A stretch of DNA of 38,487 bases from Ignavibacteriales bacterium CG18_big_fil_WC_8_21_14_2_50_31_20 (GTDB lineage Bacteria; Bacteroidota; Ignavibacteria; Ignavibacteriales; Melioribacteraceae): positions 416-38,902 of the forward strand of contig PCUD01000096.1 in NCBI GenBank assembly GCA_002786785.1. Direction: 5' to 3'. Positions within the stretch are counted from its first letter, which is position 1; the number at the start of each line of letters is the position of its first letter. The notes beneath the pieces were generated by a model. That model did not search any database and was not told the origin of the DNA. It saw only the letters and a program-made list of their open reading frames with translations. The position numbers and the translations under genes were made by a program. Below are positions 32,470 to 38,487 of this stretch, piece by piece.

Positions 32470-34932
32470 ATGGCGGTAAAAACAACAACAAAAAAAAGTA
32501 ATAATAATATTACTGTTTCTAAAGAAAAGAAAAAAAAATTACTTGGTGTTGCTCTCATATTAATTGCAGTTTTGTCGCTTCTTAGCATACTTTCTTATTC
32601 AAGATACGATGTTGCTAATCTATATTTTGGTTTTACCGATTTATTCAAAATATTTTCTTCCGACCCAGAATTTGTTTCGCGTGCTTCAAGTGTACATAAT
32701 TGGCTTGGAATTTTAGGGGCTTACCTTTCAAACTTTTTTATCAATTCAACTATCGGATATTTTTCAATTGTTTTTCCTGTGTTGTTATTTATATGGGGTT
32801 TTGCAATTATTAAAGAGGATAATTATAAATTATCTTTACATCTTTCAAATTTCCTAATAGCTTTCGCGCTAATTCTTGCATCATTTTTTGGAATGCTTCG
32901 GGTTGAATTACATCTTCTTTCAGATTTTATTGAATTATCAGGAAATGTTGGTGATTTTTTTGGTGGTGCAATAGGGCGATTATTAGGCGGATTAGGAAGT
33001 ATAATAGTGTTAATTTCCATTTTAACTATATCAACAATAATTGCTTTTGATATTAAATTGGAAAGTATATTTGAATTTATAAAAGGAAATATTAGCGGTG
33101 CTTTTGAAGAAGATAGCGAAACCAAAATTAGGATAATTAAGGATAAAGAAAGTAGTAATTTAGAAAAAATAATTGAAATGAATAAAGAGGATGTAAAATC
33201 AAAATCCTCGTTGTTAAAAAGGAATAAAAATAAAATTGACGAATCAATAAATTCATTTCCAGATGAAATTCAACTTGATGAAACAAAAATTAGAATAGTT
33301 CACAAAGCAATAAATGAAGAGCCCGAAAAGCACGATCCTTCCTTGGAACCATTGGAACCACAAATCAGTAAAGAAATTATAATTAAAAAGAATGACATGT
33401 TAAGTCCAAAAGATGAAGAGGATTTACCTGAACCTTGGGAAGAAAAAATTAAATTTATTCCTCCAAGTTTAAATCTTTTAGACATGGTGCTTGATGAGGA
33501 TAACAAAGTTTCTGAAGCAGAATTAAAGCATAATGCAGAATTACTAAAAGAAAAACTTTTACTTTTTGATATAAAAATAGAAGACATTTCTGTTACTCCA
33601 GGTCCGGTTGTAACACAATATGAAATAGTGCCAGCAGCTGGAGTGAAAATTAGTCGTATTGTAAGTCTTGAGAATGACATTGCTCTAGCTCTTGCTGCTC
33701 GCGGAATTAGAATAATTGCCCCAATTCCAGGCAAAAGTGCCATTGGTGTTGAAATTCCAAACGAAAAATCAACCATCGTGAGAGCTCGTTCTGTACTTGC
33801 TGGATTAAAAAATTCAAAAGCTGCGTTACCAATTGCATTAGGTAAAACAATTATTGGTGATATTTATATAACTGATTTAGCATTAATGCCGCATTTATTA
33901 GTCGCTGGAGCTACAGGCTCGGGGAAAAGTGTTGGAATAAATATGCTAATAACTAGTTTATTGTATGCAAAACATCCATCGGATGTAAAGTTTGTAATTG
34001 TTGACCCAAAGAAAATAGAGCTTTCGTTTTATGGAAAATTGAATAAACACTTTTTGGCAATTTCACCAGATTTGGATGAAGAAATTATTACAATGCCTGC
34101 AAATGCCTTGTTAGCCCTTAAATCAGTTGAATTTGAAATGGAAAAAAGATATGACAAACTTGCTAAAGCTGGTGTAAGAAATATTATTGATTATAATATT
34201 AAAGTAAATAATCCTAAAACCCGTCCATCAGATACTGATAAAATTAAACATTATAAATTGCCATATATTGTTGTAGTTATTGATGAATTAGCCGATTTAA
34301 TGATTACTTCGGGTAAAGAGGTTGAAGAACCAATTGCTCGAATTGCACAACTTGCAAGAGCGGTAGGAATTCATCTTGTAGTTGCTACTCAGCGTCCTTC
34401 TGTAAATGTAATTACAGGTGTAATAAAAGCAAATTTTCCTGCACGTATTGCATATCAAGTGGCTACAAAAGTTGATTCACGCACAATTCTTGATATGAAT
34501 GGAGCAGAACAATTACTTGGTCGTGGCGACATGCTATTTCTTCCCGGTGGAATGCCAAAACCAATTCGTATTCAAAATGCATTTATTTCAACCGAAGAAG
34601 TTGAAAAAGTTACAAATGCAATCTATATTCAAGATGGATATAAAAAACGCTACTTCCTACCATCACTTATGGAAAAGAGAAACGATCCTGATGCTAATTT
34701 CTTATCCGATCTTGACCCAATGTTCGAAGAAGCAGCGCAAGTTATTATTAGACATCAACAAGGTTCGGTTTCATTACTCCAGAGAAAATTGAAACTTGGT
34801 TATTCGAGGGCTGCGAGAGTAATGGATCAACTTGAACAAGCTGGTATTGTTGGGCCACCAGATGGAAGTAAAGCTCGCGAAGTAATTTGCGAAAGCGAGG
34901 AACAGCTTCAAACAATTATTAGGTCAATATAA
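32470..34932 (+). CDS. ftsK: DNA translocase FtsK
   Basis: An 820-residue septum-associated DNA pump that clears and aligns chromosome ends at division. The N-terminal membrane domain has about four helices (24-42, 78-110, 124-141, 172-193), followed by a charged linker (about 205-330). The motor domain has alpha and beta parts with Walker A GATGSGKS (480-487) and Walker B VVVIDELADL (601-610). The C-terminal gamma winged-helix (about 755-815, SVSLLQRKLKLGYSRAARVMDQLEQAGIVGP) reads KOPS-type sequences. The linker is short compared with E. coli. Its stop shares one base with the lolA start (TAATG). Confidence 0.97.
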   Translation: MAVKTTTKKSNNNITVSKEKKKKLLGVALILIAVLSLLSILSYSRYDVANLYFGFTDLFKIFSSDPEFVSRASSVHNWLGILGAYLSNFFINSTIGYFSIVFPVLLFIWGFAIIKEDNYKLSLHLSNFLIAFALILASFFGMLRVELHLLSDFIELSGNVGDFFGGAIGRLLGGLGSIIVLISILTISTIIAFDIKLESIFEFIKGNISGAFEEDSETKIRIIKDKESSNLEKIIEMNKEDVKSKSSLLKRNKNKIDESINSFPDEIQLDETKIRIVHKAINEEPEKHDPSLEPLEPQISKEIIIKKNDMLSPKDEEDLPEPWEEKIKFIPPSLNLLDMVLDEDNKVSEAELKHNAELLKEKLLLFDIKIEDISVTPGPVVTQYEIVPAAGVKISRIVSLENDIALALAARGIRIIAPIPGKSAIGVEIPNEKSTIVRARSVLAGLKNSKAALPIALGKTIIGDIYITDLALMPHLLVAGATGSGKSVGINMLITSLLYAKHPSDVKFVIVDPKKIELSFYGKLNKHFLAISPDLDEEIITMPANALLALKSVEFEMEKRYDKLAKAGVRNIIDYNIKVNNPKTRPSDTDKIKHYKLPYIVVVIDELADLMITSGKEVEEPIARIAQLARAVGIHLVVATQRPSVNVITGVIKANFPARIAYQVATKVDSRTILDMNGAEQLLGRGDMLFLPGGMPKPIRIQNAFISTEEVEKVTNAIYIQDGYKKRYFLPSLMEKRNDPDANFLSDLDPMFEEAAQVIIRHQQGSVSLLQRKLKLGYSRAARVMDQLEQAGIVGPPDGSKAREVICESEEQLQTIIRSI

Positions 34933-35540
34933 TGAACTTAAAACTGCTCTTTTTTTTTGTAATTCCTATTCTTGTTTATTCGCAAAATGCTAATGAAGTA
35001 ATCAAAAATTTACAAGATAGATTTACCCAAACACAAACTTTGCAAGCCGAATTTAGCCAAACTATTTATTCAAATAACAACAATAAATTAAATTCCCTTT
35101 CTGGCAAATTTTACTTTAAAAAAGAAAATAATTTTGCCATTATTCTTCAAAATAGAGATATTGTTTCTGATGGAATTTCAGTTTGGAATTATGATAAAAC
35201 ACAAAAAAAAGTAGTGATTTCTCCTTTTGAGACAGGGAATACTGCATTTTCATTAAATGAAATAATTTATTCTTACCCAGAAAAATGTGAATTAACATTA
35301 ATTGATAATAATGATAATAATTTTACAATTAAGAGTATTCCAAACAATTCAGAGTATAGTTTCAAGGAAGCTTACATAACCATAAATAAAAATTATTTAT
35401 TAAATAAAATTGAAATAGTAGATTTTAATAATATTAAATACGCTTTTGAATTATTTTTTATAGAAATCAATCCCAAAATTGACGAGGAGAAATTTCAATT
35501 TAATCCCCCAAAAGAGATAGAAACAATTGACCTCCGATAA
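34932..35540 (+). CDS. lolA: LolA-like outer-membrane lipoprotein carrier
   Basis: A 202-residue periplasmic protein with a signal peptide (about 1-18, cleavage near YSQ-NA). Family features are NEVIKNLQDRFTQTQTLQAEFSQTIYS, the LSGKFYFKKENNFAIILQ beta sheet and SDGISVWNYDKTQKKVVISPF. LolA carries lipoproteins across the periplasm from LolCDE to the outer membrane. Sequence similarity in this family is low, so some bacterial relatives may bind other lipids. It overlaps ftsK by one base, and the next gene starts inside it by 14 bases, so translation is likely coupled. Confidence 0.88.
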   Translation: MNLKLLFFFVIPILVYSQNANEVIKNLQDRFTQTQTLQAEFSQTIYSNNNNKLNSLSGKFYFKKENNFAIILQNRDIVSDGISVWNYDKTQKKVVISPFETGNTAFSLNEIIYSYPEKCELTLIDNNDNNFTIKSIPNNSEYSFKEAYITINKNYLLNKIEIVDFNNIKYAFELFFIEINPKIDEEKFQFNPPKEIETIDLR

Positions 35541-36594
35541 TAAAAAAAATAATATAAAGAAATATTTAAGCTTTCTTATTTCAATTTTATTAATGTTTCT
35601 TTTCTTTTATCTTGCATTTAAAGATGTGGATTTTCAGTCTGTATTTCAAATTTTATCGCAACTATCTTTTAGCTGGGTTGCTGTATTTCTTTTTGCATTC
35701 TTTTTATCCCATTTTTTACGTGCTTTACGTTGGAAAAAAATGTTAGATTCAACAAATCCTAACACATCTATTCTAAATCTTTTTGGTGCAACAATGATTG
35801 GATATGGATTAAATAGTATTATTCCAAGACTTGGAGAACTGTATCGTGGTTTTTTTGCTGGTAAATGGGAAAATATTTCAAGATCGGCAGTATTGGGAAC
35901 TATTATTGTGGAAAGAGTTATTGATATTTTAGCACTTGGAATTTCAGTTTTAATTAGTGTATTAATTTATAATGGTGATTTATTCTCTGACATTGAATGG
36001 TTAAAATCAACTGTGGTTTTTGGATTTGCAACTATATTTTTGGTTATTTTAATTCTTGTTTTATTGGTAAAATTTAAGCAAAAATTCTATTCGCTTATTG
36101 TAAATGTTGTTGGAAAATTTTCAAAAAAACTTGCAACTAAAATTGCCTATATTTTTGAAATGCTTATTGATGGTTTTGCATCAATTAAAGGAACTTCAAA
36201 TTATATTTGGGTTATTTTATATTCAATTTTAATAATGCTTAATTATGGTCTTTCTGCTGAATTGGGATTTTATGTATTAAATCAACAAAATAGTTTTGAT
36301 GTTAATTATTCAATGGCTTGGATTGTAATGACAATTAGCGCTTTTGGTATCATTATTCCTACTCCAGGTGGAGCTGGCACATATCACTTTATTGGAATTT
36401 CAATTTTGGTTTCATTATTTGCTTTTACAAGCGAAGCCGCTTCTGCTTATGTGATATTAACTCATACTATTTCTATCTTTGTTTTCATAATATCTATGTT
36501 TTTATTTATGGGTTATATTAATAACAAAAGAGCAAAAATGGGACTTCCAGAAGAGAATTTTTATAGTGTAATAAAAGGGGATAAAACTGAATGA
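35527..36594 (+). CDS. flippase-like (lysylphosphatidylglycerol synthase TM-region) membrane protein
   Basis: A 355-residue protein with about eight hydrophobic helices, matching the LPG_synthase_TM (UPF0104/YbhN) family. Signatures are LRALRWKKML, GATMIGYGLNSIIPRLGELYRG (about 87-108), TIIVERVIDILALG and TPGGAGTYHFIG. Members include the MprF flippase domain and many proteins of unknown lipid or polymer transport. The catalytic LPG-synthase domain is absent, so synthesis is not expected. The start is TTG at 35527, 14 bases inside lolA; the first in-frame ATG lies within the first helix, so TTG is needed. Confidence 0.83.
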   Translation: MTSDNKKNNIKKYLSFLISILLMFLFFYLAFKDVDFQSVFQILSQLSFSWVAVFLFAFFLSHFLRALRWKKMLDSTNPNTSILNLFGATMIGYGLNSIIPRLGELYRGFFAGKWENISRSAVLGTIIVERVIDILALGISVLISVLIYNGDLFSDIEWLKSTVVFGFATIFLVILILVLLVKFKQKFYSLIVNVVGKFSKKLATKIAYIFEMLIDGFASIKGTSNYIWVILYSILIMLNYGLSAELGFYVLNQQNSFDVNYSMAWIVMTISAFGIIIPTPGGAGTYHFIGISILVSLFAFTSEAASAYVILTHTISIFVFIISMFLFMGYINNKRAKMGLPEENFYSVIKGDKTE

Positions 36595-37205
36595 AAAAAA
36601 ACAGTTTTCTGTTTATAATACTTTTAGCCTCAATTAATCCAAACTTTGCACAAGTTGATATTGCTGCTGGAATGGGAATTAGCTTTGTTTATGCACCATC
36701 GCTTAATTCGTACCTTGAAATGCGGGCTGATGATGGTGTAAATCCATTTTTATCAACTGCGGAATTTTTTGGTGAAATAGATTATGCAATCTCCGAAAAA
36801 TATCAAATTGGTTTTGAATATGTTTATACCCTTTTTGATTTTGCTTCATCCTATGCTGGTAATTATAGTTTAAGTTATAATCATCATAAACCTTCGGTTT
36901 TAGGGTATTATGTTATTTCTGGGAATGGCTATAAATTCAAATTTGGTTTTGGTACGGGTTTGAGAATAATTAATTTAACCGAGGATATTTCAATTAAAGA
37001 AAGCTATGATGTTATAGGCATTGGCTTTTTAATTAAAGCACAAGCTCACACTAAGCTTGGAGATAAATTCTATGCAAACATTGGAAGTTCTTTGCGAACT
37101 GATTTTACTGGGAATCCAACAAATAAATTTGGAAGTTTTCACGATAGTATCAATATTAACTCTATTTCCATAAGTGTAAATCTCGGAATTTCATATTTCT
37201 TTTAA
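36591..37205 (+). CDS. predicted outer-membrane beta-barrel protein, unknown function
   Basis: A 204-residue exported protein with a signal peptide (about 1-20, cleavage near NFA-QV). The mature part alternates hydrophobic and polar residues in strands such as FFGEIDYAISEKYQIGFEYVYTLF, YKFKFGFGTGLRIINL and FYANIGSSLRTDF, and ends with the aromatic SISVNLGISYFF, the usual C-terminal signal of outer-membrane barrels. It fits an eight-strand porin or OmpW/OprF-like fold. It overlaps the flippase-like gene in ATGA. No specific function is recognised. Confidence 0.7.
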   Translation: MKKNSFLFIILLASINPNFAQVDIAAGMGISFVYAPSLNSYLEMRADDGVNPFLSTAEFFGEIDYAISEKYQIGFEYVYTLFDFASSYAGNYSLSYNHHKPSVLGYYVISGNGYKFKFGFGTGLRIINLTEDISIKESYDVIGIGFLIKAQAHTKLGDKFYANIGSSLRTDFTGNPTNKFGSFHDSININSISISVNLGISYFF

Positions 37206-37224
37206 AAATAGTATAGGACAATAA

Positions 37225-38073
37225 ATGACTTTTATAGAAGCAATAATACTTGGCTTAATTCAAGGTTTAACAGAATTTTTACCAATTAGCAGTACTGGTC
37301 ACTTAACCATTGCTGGAAAATTAATGAACTTAATTTCAGATAAAAATCCAGAGCATTGGACTGCCTTTATTGCAGTTATCCAACTTGGCACTTTATTAGC
37401 AATTGTAATATATTTTTGGAAGGATTTGTGGAATATTTTTATTGATTTTATGAAAGAAAATTTAATAAAACCACAAAAAATTTCTTCACAAAATACTAAT
37501 TCAAAAATGGGTTGGATGATAATTCTTGGGTCAATTCCAGTAGCTATAATTGGACTTGGATTCAAAGATATTATTGAAGGTGCTTTAACAAAAAATTTAT
37601 ATTTAATTGCAATAAGTTTAATTGTTCTTGCAATTATTTTAGCAATTGCCGAAAAAGTTGGAAAATTTAAGCGTGAACTAAAAGATTTAACGTGGAAAGA
37701 TGCTTTAATTATTGGATTTGCGCAATCTTTAGCATTAATCCCGGGTTCATCGCGTTCTGGAACTACTATCACTGCTGGTCTTTTTATGGGATTAAAGCGT
37801 GAAACGGCTGCAAGATTTTCGTTTCTATTAAGTGTGCCTGCAATTTTAGGTAGCGGATTACTTGAATTTTATCACTCATTAGAATATCTTCAATTTGATG
37901 GAATGGTAAGTTTAATTACAGCAACAATTACTTCGGCAATTAGCGGTTATGTTACTATTGCTCTTTTACTTGCATTCCTAAAAAAGAATTCAACAATTAT
38001 ATTTGTTTATTGGAGAATTGCTGTGGGGATTCTTATTTTTATTTTAATAAGTGGTAATTTTATAAATCCATAA
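37225..38073 (+). CDS. uppP: undecaprenyl-diphosphatase UppP (BacA)
   Basis: A 282-residue membrane enzyme that removes a phosphate from undecaprenyl diphosphate, recycling the carrier for peptidoglycan and polysaccharide synthesis; it also gives bacitracin tolerance. The active-site motif 1 is GLTEFLPISSTGHL with E17 and H26, and motif 2 is PGSSRSGTT with R177 region. About eight helices are seen. AGGA lies nine bases before the ATG. Length and motifs are normal. Confidence 0.96.
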   Translation: MTFIEAIILGLIQGLTEFLPISSTGHLTIAGKLMNLISDKNPEHWTAFIAVIQLGTLLAIVIYFWKDLWNIFIDFMKENLIKPQKISSQNTNSKMGWMIILGSIPVAIIGLGFKDIIEGALTKNLYLIAISLIVLAIILAIAEKVGKFKRELKDLTWKDALIIGFAQSLALIPGSSRSGTTITAGLFMGLKRETAARFSFLLSVPAILGSGLLEFYHSLEYLQFDGMVSLITATITSAISGYVTIALLLAFLKKNSTIIFVYWRIAVGILIFILISGNFINP

Positions 38074-38106
38074 TTCTAATTTTTAATAATTAATTAAAAG
38101 GTATAT

Positions 38107-38487
38107 ATGAAACAGATAGTGTTTTTATTATTCTCAATTTTTATTCTAAATTGTAGTAGTGGTGAAAAAGCAAATGATATTCAAGATAAATCAATAACAA
38201 AAGAAAAGGATACAAAAGTGACAGAATTAATGAAAATTGCAGAAAATGAAAAACTTATAGCCACTATAAATACAAATGTGGGCTCTTTTGAAATAGAATT
38301 GTTTGCTGCAAAAGTTCCAAAAACAGTTGAAAATTTTGTTGGATTAGCTATTAACGGGAAATATAATGGTGTTATTTTTCATAGAGTAATTCCTAATTTT
38401 ATGATTCAAGGTGGCGACCCAACAGGAACCGGAAGAGGTGGCGAAAGTTATTGGGGTGGCAAATTTTCGGATGAATTTGATGCAACT
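38107..38487 (+). CDS. lipoprotein cyclophilin-type peptidyl-prolyl isomerase, 5' part only
   Basis: An open frame of 127 codons running off the window edge. The N-terminus [18 protein letters not shown] is a lipoprotein signal with Cys at about 16, so a membrane-anchored form is expected. After a short polar spacer the cyclophilin domain begins at [18 protein letters not shown], with the family signature [22 protein letters not shown], which contains the catalytic Arg (FHR) and the Gln of MIQGGD. It likely aids folding of exported proteins. AAAGG lies six bases before the ATG. The 3' part is outside the window. Confidence 0.9.
   Translation, partial: MKQIVFLLFSIFILNCSSGEKANDIQDKSITKEKDTKVTELMKIAENEKLIATINTNVGSFEIELFAAKVPKTVENFVGLAINGKYNGVIFHRVIPNFMIQGGDPTGTGRGGESYWGGKFSDEFDAT

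Noticed and set aside
33300-33776. Antisense open frame of 158 codons inside ftsK
   Set aside because: It is opposite a strongly conserved coding region, its product has Ser/Ile-rich shadow composition, and it has no recognisable domain.
37299-37772. Antisense open frame of 157 codons inside uppP
   Set aside because: It mirrors the conserved UppP reading frame and has no ribosome site or family match.
1-38487. Search for tRNA, rRNA, CRISPR arrays, insertion sequences, integrases or attachment repeats
   Set aside because: No cloverleaf-like segment, spaced repeats, transposase or phage-type gene was seen; all gaps are short and AT-rich.

Overview
The window is a low-GC (about 30% by eye), gene-dense stretch of chromosome. 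It looks like a Bacteroidota/Chlorobi-group bacterium, most probably of the Ignavibacteria type. Evidence: one secreted protein ends in a type IX secretion sorting domain beginning NYPNPFNPST; a BshA glycosyltransferase implies bacillithiol; several genes are weakly Shine-Dalgarno led; and there are a few possible TAnnTTTG promoter elements. The taxon is an inference, because no rRNA gene is present. I see no tRNA, rRNA, CRISPR array, insertion sequence or phage gene.

Positions 1-8158 form a respiratory cytochrome island with two arms that converge on a perfect inverted repeat at 4752-4788. The left arm (+) runs: Rrf2-type Fe-S regulator, NapH-like membrane polyferredoxin, octaheme hydroxylamine-oxidoreductase-family cytochrome, and a NapC/ImcH-like membrane hexaheme cytochrome. 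The right arm (-) runs: MarR regulator, an 800-residue fusion of a 16-heme cytochrome c region to a quinol-oxidising-type cytochrome b domain (CbcL-like layout), and a small ABM-fold protein. Together they encode 30 c-type heme sites. The likely theme is electron flow between the menaquinone pool and periplasmic acceptors, with hydroxylamine, nitrite or NO as candidate substrates of the octaheme enzyme.

Positions 8371-17935 hold mixed genes: rfbC and rmlD for dTDP-rhamnose, bshA, a PfkB kinase and a HAD phosphatase overlapping the rmlD neighbourhood, a small membrane protein, a secreted papain-like peptidase with an altered active-site Asn motif, an aldo/keto reductase, and a large DUF3160 protein with the type IX sorting domain.

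Positions 18099-27059 are the classic translation/transcription operon rimP-nusA-infB-rbfA-truB-ribF-rpsO-pnp, closed by a strong terminator at 27068-27097. A hairpin just 5' of rpsO carries the G-U/G-C pair found in the S15 binding site of 16S rRNA and is a good candidate for S15 autoregulation.

Positions 27206-38487 are a same-strand run of housekeeping and envelope genes: dusB-like, RNase E/G, transaldolase, gcvT, a comB-like phosphatase, ftsK, lolA, a flippase-like membrane protein, an outer-membrane barrel protein, uppP, and the start of a lipoprotein cyclophilin cut by the window edge. Many genes here abut or overlap by a few bases, and several use TTG starts, which suggests translational coupling. 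No gap between genes exceeds about 215 bases.
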